A stretch of 64,000 nucleotides of DNA from Saccharothrix syringae (GCF_009498035.1 NZ_CP034550.1:9548001-9612000), one strand, 5' to 3'; positions 53,552-62,950 are shown, numbered from the stretch's first letter. Translations and numbers: made by a program. The notes: generated by a model from the letters alone, not told the origin.

Positions 53552-54297
53552 GGGGTGGCCTCCAGGTGGTCGAACAGCAGTTGCGGCACCCCGCTGGTGG
53601 GGTGCGCGACGACGTGGGCGCGGACGCGGAAGACCTCGGCCAGCACCTCGGGGGTGAGTACGTCCGCGGGCCCGCCGCTGCGCACGACGCGGCCGCGGTC
53701 GAGCACGTGCAGGCGGTCGCAGTGCGCGGCGGCGAGGTTGAGGTCGTGCAGCACGGCCAGCACGGTCACGCCCAGGCCCCGGACCAGGGCGAGCACCGCC
53801 AGCTGGTGGCTGATGTCCAGGTGGTTGGTCGGCTCGTCCAGGACCAGCACCTTCGGCTGCTGCGCCAGGGCGCGGGCGATGAGCACGCGCTGCCGCTCAC
53901 CACCCGAAAGGGTGAGGAAGCCGCGGTGGGCCAGGTGGGCGGCGCCCACCCGGGACAGCGCGTCGCGCACGACCGCGTCGTCGCCGGGGCCGGCGCCGTG
54001 CGGGAGGCGGCCCATGGCGACCACCTCGGTGACGGTGAAGTCGAACTCGACGTGGCTGTCCTGGGTGAGCGCGGCCAGGTCGCGGGCGGTGTCCCGGACC
54101 TTCAGGGAGGTGATGTCGCGGCCGCCGAGGCGGACCACTCCCCCGTGCGGCACCAGCGCCCGGTAGACGCAGCGCAGCGTGGTGGACTTGCCGCTGCCGT
54201 TGGGGCCGACGATGCCGTGCACCTCGCCCCGGCCGGCGGTCAGGTCGACGCCGCGCAGGATGCCGTCGACGGCGAGCGCCCGGAGTTCCAGGTCCAC
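53548..54297 (-). CDS. btuD: Cobalamin-type ABC transporter ATP-binding protein
   Basis: 249 aa. Walker A GPNGSGKST (about 30-38), ABC signature LSGGERQR, Walker B VLVLDEPTNHLD and H-loop AVLHDLNLAAAHCD identify a FecE/BtuD-type importer ATPase. GTG start lies 1 bp after the permease stop, and the gene is the middle of btuC-btuD-btuF. Confidence 0.9.
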   Translation of the reverse strand: MDLELRALAVDGILRGVDLTAGRGEVHGIVGPNGSGKSTTLRCVYRALVPHGGVVRLGGRDITSLKVRDTARDLAALTQDSHVEFDFTVTEVVAMGRLPHGAGPGDDAVVRDALSRVGAAHLAHRGFLTLSGGERQRVLIARALAQQPKVLVLDEPTNHLDISHQLAVLALVRGLGVTVLAVLHDLNLAAAHCDRLHVLDRGRVVRSGGPADVLTPEVLAEVFRVRAHVVAHPTSGVPQLLFDHLEATP

Positions 54298-54298
54298 C

Positions 54299-55384
54299 TC
54301 AGCGCCCCCCGAACACGTAGCCGCGGCAGCCCATGAGGAACACGAAGCACGGCACGCCCAGGGCGGCCGTGATGACGCCCAGGGGCAGCTCCTCGGGCGC
54401 GGCGAGCAGGCGCGCGGCCACGTCCACCCAGATCAGGAAGCAGGCGCCCGCGAGCGGGGCGACGGCCAGCACCCGGCGGTGGTCCGCGCCGACGGTGAGG
54501 CGGACCAGGTGGGGCAGCATGAGGCCGACGAACCCGACCGCGCCGCTGACCGCGACCAGCACGCCGGTCATGGCGGCGGTGACCGCGAACAGGGCGCGGC
54601 GCGTGCGGGCGACGTCGACGCCGAGGGTGGTGGCGGTCTCGTCGCCCAGGGACAGGGCGTTGAGGTGCCCGGCGCGGCCGACGAGGTAGGCGGTGCCCGC
54701 GACCACCACGGCCGCCGCGACCGGCACCGACGCCCAGGTCACCCCGCCCAGGCTGCCGAGCAGCCAGAACATCGCGGCCCGGGCCGCCTCGCCGCGGGGT
54801 GACTGGAACACCAGCAGCATCGCGACCGCGGAGAAGCCGTGGGCCAGGGCCGTGCCGGTGAGGACCAGGCGCAGCGGGGTCAGGCCGCCCCGGCCGGCCA
54901 CCAGGTAGACCAGGACCATGGCCACCAGGGCGGACAGGAACGCGGCCGTGGACAGCGCGTAGACGCCCAGCGAGGCGAACAGGCCGGTGGTGGCGACCGC
55001 GGTGGCGCCGACGCTGGCCCCGGAGGAGATGCCCAGCACGTACGGGTCGGCCAGGGCGTTGCGGACCACCGCCTGGATCGCCACGCCCACCGCCGACAGC
55101 CCCGCGCCCACGACGGCGGCCAGCAGCACGCGCGGCAGGCGGATGTCCCACACGATCCGGTACGGCCCCGCCTCGGCGGCCTCCACGACCCCGCCCGTGG
55201 CGGCCGCGCGCAGGTAGCGCAGCACGTCGCCGAACGGGACGCTCACCGGCCCGAGCGCCACGCCGCACACCACGGACCCCGCCAGCACGACGACCAGCAC
55301 CAGGCACAGCGCGGCGGTGGAGCGGGGGCGGCGGGGCGTCGGGGGTGGCGCGGTCGTCTCGACCTCGGTCGCGCTCTCGGTCAC
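54299..55384 (-). CDS. btuC: Cobalamin-type ABC transporter permease
   Basis: 361 aa, FecCD/BtuC family with about ten hydrophobic helices (ALCLVLVVVLAGSVVCGVAL, LSALVAMVLVYLVAG and others). The family signature RLPRVLLAAVVGAGLSAVG and the coupling-loop region DPYVLGISSGASVGA and GFVGLMLPHLVR are present. GTG start, preceded by the B12 riboswitch, so the transporter most likely imports cobamides. First gene of btuCDF. Confidence 0.9.
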   Translation of the reverse strand: MTESATEVETTAPPPTPRRPRSTAALCLVLVVVLAGSVVCGVALGPVSVPFGDVLRYLRAAATGGVVEAAEAGPYRIVWDIRLPRVLLAAVVGAGLSAVGVAIQAVVRNALADPYVLGISSGASVGATAVATTGLFASLGVYALSTAAFLSALVAMVLVYLVAGRGGLTPLRLVLTGTALAHGFSAVAMLLVFQSPRGEAARAAMFWLLGSLGGVTWASVPVAAAVVVAGTAYLVGRAGHLNALSLGDETATTLGVDVARTRRALFAVTAAMTGVLVAVSGAVGFVGLMLPHLVRLTVGADHRRVLAVAPLAGACFLIWVDVAARLLAAPEELPLGVITAALGVPCFVFLMGCRGYVFGGR

Positions 55385-55449
55385 CGGGCACCTTCCGGGC
55401 AGGTGGCCTCGACCGGTCGGCCCCGGCCCACGCGGACCGGCGCACCCGT

Positions 55450-55592
55450 CCCGCAGACCACGGCAGGAGTGGAGCTTCTTCCCACCGCCCGCGGGTGATC
55501 GGGCTCGCCGAAGGCGACTTCGGCTTACCGTTGCGGGTCAGCGCCGGACTCTCACCGGACTTCCCCCACGGGCGGCACCCGGCACACTACCT
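55450..55592 (-). promoter_or_regulatory. Cobalamin (B12) riboswitch
   Basis: On the minus strand the conserved B12-box-like sequence reads GAAGTCCGGTGAGAGTCCGG, then CGCTGACCCGCAACGGTAAG, matching the consensus (GGAA-x-CCGGTG ... TCCGGC-x-CTG-x-CCCGCAACGGT). CCGCCCGTGGG and CCCGCGGGCGG close the core. It lies 66 bp upstream of the btuC start. Repression of btuCDF by cobalamin is expected. Bounds are approximate. Confidence 0.9.
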
Positions 55593-55599
55593 CCCCGCG

Positions 55600-55783
55600 C
55601 GAGTCGAACCCCCGGACCCGTCGTGTCGAATCCCCAGGACCCCCGAGTTCGACGTTCAGGACCCTCCAACGCCGAAAACCCCCGGCCCGACGTTCGCGCC
55701 CCCCTGCCGGGAGGGGGGCGCGAACGTCGAACTCGGGGGTCTTGAGCGTTCGACTCGCGGGGTCTGGGGGTTCGACTCGCGGG
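55600..55783. repeat. Inverted 22-bp-period repeat array D (3+3 units)
   Basis: CGAGTCGAAC (55600), CGTGTCGAAT (55622) and CGAGTTCGAC (55644) are mirrored by GTCGAACTCG (55726), GTTCGACTCG (55748) and GTTCGACTCG (55770), all at 22-bp steps. A central hairpin GCGCCCCCC/GGGGGGCGC (about 55697-55722) fills the loop. It starts at the leuB stop and ends 8 bp from the B12 riboswitch, separating the two units. Confidence 0.9.
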
Positions 55784-56824
55784 TCAGGCGCCGGTGCGGA
55801 CGTTGGACGAGACCAGGGCCGCCAGGCGGTCGCCCACGGCGTAGGTCGCGCCCGGCGACGAGTGGTCGCGGGTGGCCAGGTCGAAGGCCACCGACGCCTC
55901 GATCCGCCGCGCCGCCTCCGACTCGCCCAGGTGGTCGAGCATCAGGGCCACCGACAGGACCGCCGCCGTCGGGTCGGCGATGCCCTGGCCGGCGATGTCC
56001 GGCGCGCTGCCGTGCACCGGCTCGAACATGCTCGGGTTGCGCCGGGTCACGTCGAGGTTGCCCGAGGCCGCCAGGCCGATGCCGCCGGTCACGGCCGCCG
56101 CCAGGTCGGTCAGGATGTCGCCGAACAGGTTGTCGGTGACGATCACGTCGTACCGGCCCGGGTCGGTCACCAGGTGGATGGTGGCCGCGTCCACGTGCTG
56201 GTAGGCCACGGTCACGTCCGGGTGCTGGAGCGAGACCTCCTCGACCACCCGGGACCACAGCGACCCGGCGTGCGTCAGCACGTTGGTCTTGTGCACCAGC
56301 GTCAGGTGCTTGCGCGGCCGGTTCGCCGCCCGGGCGAACGCGTCGCGCACCACCCGCTCCACGCCGAACGAGGTGTTGATCGACACCTCGGTCGCGATCT
56401 CGTGGGGGGTGTCCTTGCGCAGGAGCCCGCCGTTGCCCGCGTACAGGCCCTCCGTGCCCTCGCGCACGACCACCATGTCGATCTCCGGCGGGTCGGCGAT
56501 CGGGCTGCGCACACCGGGGTAGAGCCGCGCCGGGCGCAGGTTCACGTGGTGGTCGAGCTCGAACCGGAGCCGGAGCAGCAGGCCGCGCTCCAGGATGCCG
56601 CTGGGCACCGACGGGTCGCCCACGGCACCGAGCAGGATCGCGTCGTGCTGGCGGAGCTCGCCGAGCACCGACTCCGGCAGCAACTCACCTGTGGCGTGCC
56701 AGCGCGCCGCGCCGAGGTCGTAGCGGGTGATCTCAGCCGCTGGAACGACCTCACCGAGCACCTTCAGGGCCTCGGCGACGACCTCGGGCCCGATCCCGTC
56801 TCCTGGGATCACTGCGAGCCGCAT
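55784..56824 (-). CDS. leuB: 3-isopropylmalate dehydrogenase
   Basis: Oxidative decarboxylation of 3-isopropylmalate in leucine synthesis. 346 aa. Motifs are [44 protein letters not shown] and [22 protein letters not shown] 56824 has GGGAGG 7 nt upstream, better than GTG 56830. It is a single gene in mycobacterial synteny (Rv2995c) with array D after it. Confidence 0.97.
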   Translation of the reverse strand: MRLAVIPGDGIGPEVVAEALKVLGEVVPAAEITRYDLGAARWHATGELLPESVLGELRQHDAILLGAVGDPSVPSGILERGLLLRLRFELDHHVNLRPARLYPGVRSPIADPPEIDMVVVREGTEGLYAGNGGLLRKDTPHEIATEVSINTSFGVERVVRDAFARAANRPRKHLTLVHKTNVLTHAGSLWSRVVEEVSLQHPDVTVAYQHVDAATIHLVTDPGRYDVIVTDNLFGDILTDLAAAVTGGIGLAASGNLDVTRRNPSMFEPVHGSAPDIAGQGIADPTAAVLSVALMLDHLGESEAARRIEASVAFDLATRDHSSPGATYAVGDRLAALVSSNVRTGA

Positions 56825-57000
56825 CCACACACCTCCCAGGTATCAGTCCCAACTCACGGGACTAGTTCTCAACGCGAAAGGCTACCGGTCTTATGGGGCG
56901 AAACCGCACTCGGAACACACCTCCGTGGCCATCTCTCCCGGACTGCGGGACACCCGAACGGTTCAAGGCCCCCGATCGGGCGTCACCCGATGCGCTTAAA

Positions 57001-57044
57001 CGACTCTGGCCGGCCGGGGCAACCCCCGACCGGCCAGAGCGTCG
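57001..57044 (-). terminator. Subtilase gene terminator
   Basis: CTCTGGCCGGTCGGGGG pairs with CCCCGGCCGGCCAGAG in the minus-strand RNA around a short loop, starting about 14 bp after the stop codon at 57058. Confidence 0.75.
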
Positions 57045-57057
57045 TACGTCAGGCGGT

Positions 57058-60000
57058 TCAGCCGGCCGAACCGCTGCCCGAGCGGCCCTTCACCTTCACC
57101 ACGTCGGCCTTGTCACCGGTGGCGTTGTGGTGGTGCAGGACCAGCAGGCTGTCCGAGCCGTCGGCGGCCAGGGCCGCGGCGTCCCGGTTGACCACCAGCG
57201 CGGTACCCGGGCGGGCCAGGTAGGACAGCGCGGCGTCGCCGCCGCCCTGGACCCACAGGCCCGGCTTGAGCGGGTCGAACGACAGCGGGCTGGGGATCGA
57301 GTCCACCAGGCCGTCGGTGGAGCCCGGCGCCAGGTAGAAGCCGCTCACGCCGACCTGGTAGGTCAGCCGCGAGGTGTCCGCGGTCGGGTCGATGCCCAGC
57401 GCCGACAGCAGCACCGGCAGCACGACCACGTTCGTGTCGAACACGTTGGTGTCGACGTCGCCGAACTGGCCGTTGACGCCCTGGATGTCGACGGTGGCAC
57501 CGGTGCTCAGGTTCACCGTGGTGGCGACGAGCAGGTCGGTGTCGGTCAGCTTGGTCGCGTACACCTCGTAGTCGAACGCGCCGTCACCGTTGGTGTCGAT
57601 GTCGACGAACGGCACCGTGTTGCCGCCCAGGTTCTGCCAGTTGCCCCAGGTGGCGAGGCCGAACGCGAGCAGCGCCTCGTCGGGGTTCCCCTGCGCCCTG
57701 GCCAGCGGCGCGGTGGACGCGGCGCCGACGTAGCGCAGGTCACCGCTCTTGGCCGTGTCGTTGAGGACGCAGTTGGTGGTGACGTTGCGGCGGCACTCCG
57801 GCAGCCGCGGCGAGGTCGCCTGGAGCTCCAGGACGCTGACCAGCGAGCGGTAGGCGCCCTGGTTGAGGCCCCGGCCGGTCAGGTTCAGCACGGCCTGGCC
57901 CGACTTGTCGGCCCGGACGCTGTTCACCGTGCCGATGTCGGCCACCGGCTTGGGCGCGGAGTACACCGGCACCCGCAGCGCGACGGACGAGCCCGACTTC
58001 GGGGTGAGGACCACGCGGCCGGACGCGTCGGCCAGGAACTGGCGCGGCGTGTCCAGGTGCAGCGGCTCGACCGTCGGGTCGACGGTCTTGCGCAGCGCGG
58101 CCGGGTTGTCGATCTTCAGCGTGACCTTGACCCGGGCGATGCCGCGCGGGCTGAGCCGGACGGTGTCGGCCGACAGCTCGTAGCGCACGCCGGGGATCTC
58201 GGTCAGGGCCTCGTAGCCGACGGTGTAGTCGACCCACTTGGTGGACTTGTTGACCACCTTGATGGTCTTGGTCAGCGACACCGGCCGCGACACCTCGACC
58301 ACGCCGAACGACGCGGACACCACGCCCGGGTCGTCCTGCACGAGGGCCAGGACCTGGTTCTCCACCGCGGCCTTGCCGTCGACGCGGCCCGCGCCCACGC
58401 GGTTGGGGGCGTAGGTCTTGCCGTCGGCCTTGACGTCGTGGCCGGCGGAGTTCATCACCGCGGCCTTGACCTCCTCGGGCGTCCAGTCCGGGTGGACCTG
58501 GCGCACGAGCGCCGCGATGCCGCTGACGTGCGGCGCGGCCATCGAGGTGCCCGAGTTGACCTGCGGCTTGTTGCCGGAGCCGACCAGCACCGAGGCGATG
58601 GTGTCACCGGGGGCCGCCACGTCCGGCTTCACGGCCGGGCTGCGCGTGCCGCGCGAGGTGAACGAGCTGGGCGTGTCGGTGATCGACTGGTCGTAGGTCG
58701 GCAGCGAGACGGCGAGGTCGCCGCCCAGCCGGACCGCCAACGTGCCCGCGGCCAGCGCGGGGCGCAGCTCGGCGGTGGCCGTGCCGGTCAGCTGCAGCAC
58801 CGGGATCACCGCGTTGCCCGCGATGCCGGCGTTGAAGTGCTCCAGCTGCGAGGTGAACAGCGCGCCGACCGCGCCCGCGGCGGTGGCGTTGTTCGAGCGG
58901 CCGGCGGAGCCGCAACGGCGCGTGGCGTCGTTGTCGTCCCACTCCAGCCACACGATCTTGCCCGCCACGGCGGCCTTGTCGGCGGCGCTGAACGGCGCGC
59001 AGCCGTCCTTGTTGCCCGGGTCGCCCAGGGCCACCACGGGGGCGGAGACGCTCTTGCCCTCGTAGTTGTAGTTCTGGCTGTACTGGCCGGGCTTGCGGCC
59101 GGCCACGGCGGCCGGCGCGGTCACCTCGGCGGCGTCGCGCAGCACGAACGCGTCGCGGGTGCTGGCCACGGCCAGCGCCTCGGGGGTGTTGCCCGGCGAG
59201 CCGCCGATGTCGTACAGGTCGCCGCCGTTGCCCGCGGAGAACACGGTGAGCACGCCGGAGGCGTTGAGCTTGCGGACGAACAGGCTGTCCGGGTCGTCCG
59301 GGGCGCCGTAGTCGGAGCCGAGGGACAGGTTGACCACGTCGAGGTGGTCGGAGAAGTCGCCGTCGCCGTCGGGGTCGAGCGCCCAGTCCAGGGCCTGCGC
59401 GGTGACGTTGGTCGAACCGTCGCAGCCGAACACCTTCAGCGCGTACAGCAGGGCCTTGGGCGCGGTGCCCGGGCCGATCCGCATCGCGTTGAGCGCCTCG
59501 GGGGTGAGCTTGGTGTAGTCGCCCTTGAAGGTGCTGCCGTCGGCGTTGACGCCGAAGCCCGCGGTGGTGCCGGCGACGTGCGAGCCGTGGCCGTTGCAGT
59601 CCAGCGGGTTGGGGTCCGGCTTCGGGGTGTTGACCGCCGGGTCGTCGCTGCCGCCGTCGTAGGCGTTGCCGACGAAGTCGTAGCCGCCGACGACCTTGGG
59701 GGTCGGGAAGTACGACGGGTCGACCTTGGTCTCGTCGATGGCCTGGAACGCGGCGATGGTGCCGGGGCCGTCGAAGTCGGCGTGGGTGTAGTCGATGCCC
59801 GTGTCGATGATGCCGACGCGGACGTCGTCGCCCAACTTGCCGTACTGCTGCCACGCCTTGAGCGTGTTGGTCAGCTGCACGGCGCTGGAGTTCTCGCGGG
59901 TCTTCGGCACCACGGTGCGGATGGACTTCACGTCCGCGCGCTGCGCCAGCTCGCGCACCTTGGCCGCATCGGCCTGGACGACCACGCCCGGCACGCCGTT

Positions 60001-60384
60001 GGCGGTGCGGTAGAGCTCCTTGGTCGCGCCGTCCCTGCCCTTGAGGTCGCCGACCACGCGGTCGACCACCTTGCCGGTGTCGGCCTTGGTGGCCTTGGCG
60101 GCGTCCTTCGCCTGCTGCTTGCTGGCGCCCTGGCTGGTCTTCTCCGCGTAGGTGTCGACGGCCGGCTTGGCCTCCAGCTCGACGAACGCGGTGACGCGGC
60201 CCTTCGCGGCGGACAGCCGCTGGGCGACCTTCATCTGCAACGTGCCGGCGTCCAGGCCGCGCGCGGCGGCCACGGACTGCGCCGGCTGATCCTCCGCGGC
60301 CAGCGCCGTGCCGGTGGACGCCACGAGGAGGATCGTGGCGAACAGCGGTACGGCTGATCTGGCGACAACGCGAGATCGGCTCAC
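57058..60384 (-). CDS. Secreted subtilisin-family (S8) serine protease
   Basis: 1108 aa. Signal peptide (RSAVPLFATILLVASTGTALA), inhibitor-I9-like propeptide (AFVELEAKPAVDTYAEKT ... VKSIRTVVP), then the catalytic domain with Asp in VGIIDTGIDYTHADFDG, His in CNGHGSHVAGTTAG and Ser in NSGTSMAAPHVSGIAALV. A PA-type domain is inserted between the His and Ser motifs (LEHFNAGIAGNAVIPVLQL). A long Fn3-like C-terminal part ends in a disordered Gly/Ser tail. GTG 60384 is preferred; TTG 60396 is an alternative. Probably an extracellular degradative or processing protease. Confidence 0.93.
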   Translation of the reverse strand: MSRSRVVARSAVPLFATILLVASTGTALAAEDQPAQSVAAARGLDAGTLQMKVAQRLSAAKGRVTAFVELEAKPAVDTYAEKTSQGASKQQAKDAAKATKADTGKVVDRVVGDLKGRDGATKELYRTANGVPGVVVQADAAKVRELAQRADVKSIRTVVPKTRENSSAVQLTNTLKAWQQYGKLGDDVRVGIIDTGIDYTHADFDGPGTIAAFQAIDETKVDPSYFPTPKVVGGYDFVGNAYDGGSDDPAVNTPKPDPNPLDCNGHGSHVAGTTAGFGVNADGSTFKGDYTKLTPEALNAMRIGPGTAPKALLYALKVFGCDGSTNVTAQALDWALDPDGDGDFSDHLDVVNLSLGSDYGAPDDPDSLFVRKLNASGVLTVFSAGNGGDLYDIGGSPGNTPEALAVASTRDAFVLRDAAEVTAPAAVAGRKPGQYSQNYNYEGKSVSAPVVALGDPGNKDGCAPFSAADKAAVAGKIVWLEWDDNDATRRCGSAGRSNNATAAGAVGALFTSQLEHFNAGIAGNAVIPVLQLTGTATAELRPALAAGTLAVRLGGDLAVSLPTYDQSITDTPSSFTSRGTRSPAVKPDVAAPGDTIASVLVGSGNKPQVNSGTSMAAPHVSGIAALVRQVHPDWTPEEVKAAVMNSAGHDVKADGKTYAPNRVGAGRVDGKAAVENQVLALVQDDPGVVSASFGVVEVSRPVSLTKTIKVVNKSTKWVDYTVGYEALTEIPGVRYELSADTVRLSPRGIARVKVTLKIDNPAALRKTVDPTVEPLHLDTPRQFLADASGRVVLTPKSGSSVALRVPVYSAPKPVADIGTVNSVRADKSGQAVLNLTGRGLNQGAYRSLVSVLELQATSPRLPECRRNVTTNCVLNDTAKSGDLRYVGAASTAPLARAQGNPDEALLAFGLATWGNWQNLGGNTVPFVDIDTNGDGAFDYEVYATKLTDTDLLVATTVNLSTGATVDIQGVNGQFGDVDTNVFDTNVVVLPVLLSALGIDPTADTSRLTYQVGVSGFYLAPGSTDGLVDSIPSPLSFDPLKPGLWVQGGGDAALSYLARPGTALVVNRDAAALAADGSDSLLVLHHHNATGDKADVVKVKGRSGSGSAG

Positions 60385-60585
60385 AACTTGCCCCAACCGA
60401 GGTCGGATACGACCGGGCAGGCAGCGTCGCGACGTTTTCCAGGGGGGACAGCTGCCCGCGTGGTGCCGTGCCCTCTACGGCACCGGGTCAACCTCGTGGG
60501 GAGGAACCTAATCCCTCGGTAGAGCCGATCAATTAATCCGAACGAGTGACGACGCCCACAGATTTGACAATCAACCGTTAACTGC

Positions 60586-60635
60586 AACGCCGCCGGTACC
60601 TGCGACGATATCCGTCACCAGGTTCCGGCGGCGTT
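60586..60635 (-). terminator. serA terminator hairpin
   Basis: AACGCCGCCGGTACCTG (60586-60602) pairs with 60619-60635 with one mismatch around a 16-nt loop, about 30 bp after the serA stop. A second small hairpin GGGGGA/TCCCCC is at 60646-60659. Confidence 0.75.
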
Positions 60636-60666
60636 AGCCCGTTCCGGGGGATGTCCCCCTTTCGGG

Positions 60667-62256
60667 TCAGTCGAAGTTGACCGAGCGCACCGTGCGGGCG
60701 CCGACGGCCGCGCCGATCGGGTCCAGCACGGCGGTGTCCACCGGGCGGTCCACGCGCAGCAGCATGAACGCGTCCTGGCCGTCCTTGGTCTGGCTGATCT
60801 GCGCGGCCTCGACGTTCACGCCCGCCTCGCCGAGCAGGGTGCCGACCGTGCCCATCACGCCCGGGCGGTCCGGGTACTCCAGCAGCAGCACGTTGCCCTC
60901 GGTGCGCAGGTCGAAGCCGCGGCCGTTGATGCCGACCAGCTTCTGCACCTGGTCGAGGCCGGTCAGCGTGCCCGAGACGGTGATGACCGCGCCGTCGGCC
61001 TGCACCGCGCGCACGGTGACCAGGCTGCGGTGGTTGGCGCTCTCCGGCTCCTTGACCAGGTCGACCTGCACGCCCAGCGAGCTGGCCAGCGCCGGCGCGT
61101 TGACGAAGGTGACCTGCTCCTCGACCACGCTGGAGAACACGCCGCGCAGCGCGGCCAGCGGCAGCACCGCGACGTCCTCGTTGGACAGCTCGCCGCGCAC
61201 CTCGACCGTGACGCCGGTCGGGGCCTTGGCCGACAGCGCCGCGACGACCGCGCCGAGCTTCTGCACCAGCGGCAGGTACGGGCGGACCTCCTCGCCGACC
61301 ACGCCGCCGCCCTGCACGTTCACCGCGTCCGGCACGAAGTCGCCGGCCAGGGCGAGCAGCACCGACCGGGCCACGTCCGTGCCCGCGCGGTCCTGCGCCT
61401 CGGTGGTGGACGCGCCCAGGTGCGGGGTGACGACCACGTTGGGCAGGCCGAACAGCGGGCTCTCCGTGGTGGGCTCGGTGGAGAACACGTCGATGCCGGC
61501 GCCGCCGACCTGGCCCTCCTTGACCGCCTCGGCCAGCGCCTCCTCGTCGACCAGGCCGCCGCGGGCGGCGTTGACGATGATGACGCCGCGCTTGGCCTTG
61601 GCCAGCTGCTCGGCGCCGATCAGGCCCTTGGTCTCCGGGGTCTTGGGCAGGTGGATCGAGATGAAGTCGGAGCGCTCCAGCAGCTCCTCCAGGGTGACCA
61701 GCTCGATGCCCAGCTGCGCGGCGCGGGCGGCGCTCACGTACGGGTCGTAGGCGATCAGCGTGGTGCCGAAGGCGGCGATGCGGGCGGCGAACAGCTGGCC
61801 GATCTTGCCCAGGCCGACGACGCCGACGGTCTTGCCGTTGACCTCGACGCCGTTGAACTTGCTGCGCTTCCACTGGTGGTCCTGGAGCGTGGCGTGCGCG
61901 AAGGGGATCTGGCGGGCCGTGGCCAGCAGCAGGGCGACCGCGTGCTCGGCGGCGCTGACGATGTTGGAGGTCGGCGCGTTGACCACCATCACGCCGCGCT
62001 CGGTGGCGGCGGGCACCTCGACGTTGTCCAGGCCCACGCCCGCGCGGGCGACGACCTTGAGCCGGGTGCTCGCCTTGAAGACCTCGGCGTCCACCTTGGT
62101 GGCGGAGCGGACCAGCAGGGCGTCGGCGTCGGCGACGGCTTCGAGCAGCGCGGGACGGTCGGTGCCGTCGACGTGGCGCACCTCGATGTCTTCGCCGAAG
62201 ACGTCGAGAACGGACGGTGCGAGCTTCTCGGCGATCAGGACAACGGGCTTGGTCAC
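60667..62256 (-). CDS. serA: D-3-phosphoglycerate dehydrogenase
   Basis: First step of serine synthesis. 529 aa, the long type-1 form. The Rossmann motif GKTVGVVGLGKIGQLFAAR, catalytic Arg/Glu/His regions AARGGLVDEEAL, DVFSTEPTTESPLF and TPHLGASTTEAQDR, an intervening ASB-like domain (about 320-450) and a C-terminal ACT domain (VLLLEYPDRPGVMGTVG) for Ser feedback are present. GTG 62256 with GGGAGCG upstream fits family length; upstream in-frame codons are not coding. Syntenic with serA1. Confidence 0.97.
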   Translation of the reverse strand: MTKPVVLIAEKLAPSVLDVFGEDIEVRHVDGTDRPALLEAVADADALLVRSATKVDAEVFKASTRLKVVARAGVGLDNVEVPAATERGVMVVNAPTSNIVSAAEHAVALLLATARQIPFAHATLQDHQWKRSKFNGVEVNGKTVGVVGLGKIGQLFAARIAAFGTTLIAYDPYVSAARAAQLGIELVTLEELLERSDFISIHLPKTPETKGLIGAEQLAKAKRGVIIVNAARGGLVDEEALAEAVKEGQVGGAGIDVFSTEPTTESPLFGLPNVVVTPHLGASTTEAQDRAGTDVARSVLLALAGDFVPDAVNVQGGGVVGEEVRPYLPLVQKLGAVVAALSAKAPTGVTVEVRGELSNEDVAVLPLAALRGVFSSVVEEQVTFVNAPALASSLGVQVDLVKEPESANHRSLVTVRAVQADGAVITVSGTLTGLDQVQKLVGINGRGFDLRTEGNVLLLEYPDRPGVMGTVGTLLGEAGVNVEAAQISQTKDGQDAFMLLRVDRPVDTAVLDPIGAAVGARTVRSVNFD

Positions 62257-62466
62257 GGACGTCGCTCCCAGCGGTCTGGTCGGGTGGGGAGCGCGGGGCC
62301 GTCGTTGCAGGTCGTCACCCGCGCCGGCCGGCCACGGCAATGTGTCCGGGTTGTTAACGAGCATAGCCGGCTCCCGCCCCGGCAAGAACGGCGGGTGCCC
62401 CGTTTCACCTGCTGGAACGCGGTACGCGCGTCCCATTCGGACCCCTCACCCCCGAGGTGGCCGAAC

Positions 62467-62643
62467 GCAGAACTCGGGGGTCCTGAACGCATGACACGCG
62501 AGACCTGAACGCATGACACGCGGGGTCTGAACGCATGACACGCCCGAAAAGCACTTTTTCACCGGCGAGTCATGCGCTCAAGACCCGCGAGTCATGCGCT
62601 CGGGACCGGCGTGTCATGCGCTTGGGACCGGTGAGTTGTGCGT
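62467..62643. repeat. Inverted 22-bp-period repeat array E (4+4 units)
   Basis: Left units start at 62467 (GCAGAACTCGG), 62489, 62511 and 62533 (GCATGACACGCG cores). Right units start at 62566, 62588 (CGAGTCATGCGCT), 62610 (CGTGTCATGCGCT) and 62632 (TGAGTTGTGCGTT). The period is 22 bp throughout. The loop 62545-62563 contains CTTTTT. It lies just 3' of the DUF397 gene. The rest of the 399-bp gap to serA (62257-62466) shows nothing I can name. Confidence 0.92.
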
Positions 62644-62655
62644 TCGGTGTGCGGG

Positions 62656-62931
62656 TCAGTCGTTCCAGGGTTCGTCGAACTCGCCGTCCTTCACGCCGAG
62701 GATGAACGCCTCCCACTCGGCGGGGGTGAAGACGAGGACGGGGCCCTCGGGGTGCGCGGAGTTGCGCATCGCGGTGTAGGTGACGCCGTCGGTGTGCTCG
62801 ACGAACGCGATCTCGACGTGCTCCTCTTCCTCTTCCGCGCCTTCGTCGTTGCGGATCCACTCGGCGGTCGAGAGGTCGAGGTTGCCCCGGACGTGGGCCT
62901 TGTCGTCGTATATGGGCGCGCTGTCGGTCAT
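62656..62931 (-). CDS. DUF397-type protein
   Basis: 91 aa. The C-terminal part VTYTAMRNSAHPEGPVLVFT and PAEWEAFILGVKDGEFD is the DUF397 signature. DUF397 genes in actinomycetes are often beside helix-turn-helix regulators and may act with them, but none is adjacent here. The centre is strikingly acidic (EGAEEEEEHVE). ATG 62931; TATACC 16 bp upstream suggests a near-leaderless transcript. Confidence 0.87.
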   Translation of the reverse strand: MTDSAPIYDDKAHVRGNLDLSTAEWIRNDEGAEEEEEHVEIAFVEHTDGVTYTAMRNSAHPEGPVLVFTPAEWEAFILGVKDGEFDEPWND

Positions 62932-62950
62932 GCCGCTTAGGTATACCGGA

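Noticed and set aside
55600..56139. Coding frames across the 55600-55783 repeat and other 22-bp arrays
   Set aside because: The frames are open because 22-bp units rarely create stops. Translations are repetitive and not seen as real proteins; no ribosome-binding sites.
62467..62643. CRISPR array
   Set aside because: Units are contiguous 22-bp copies with no spacers, are arranged in mirrored arms, and no cas genes are near.
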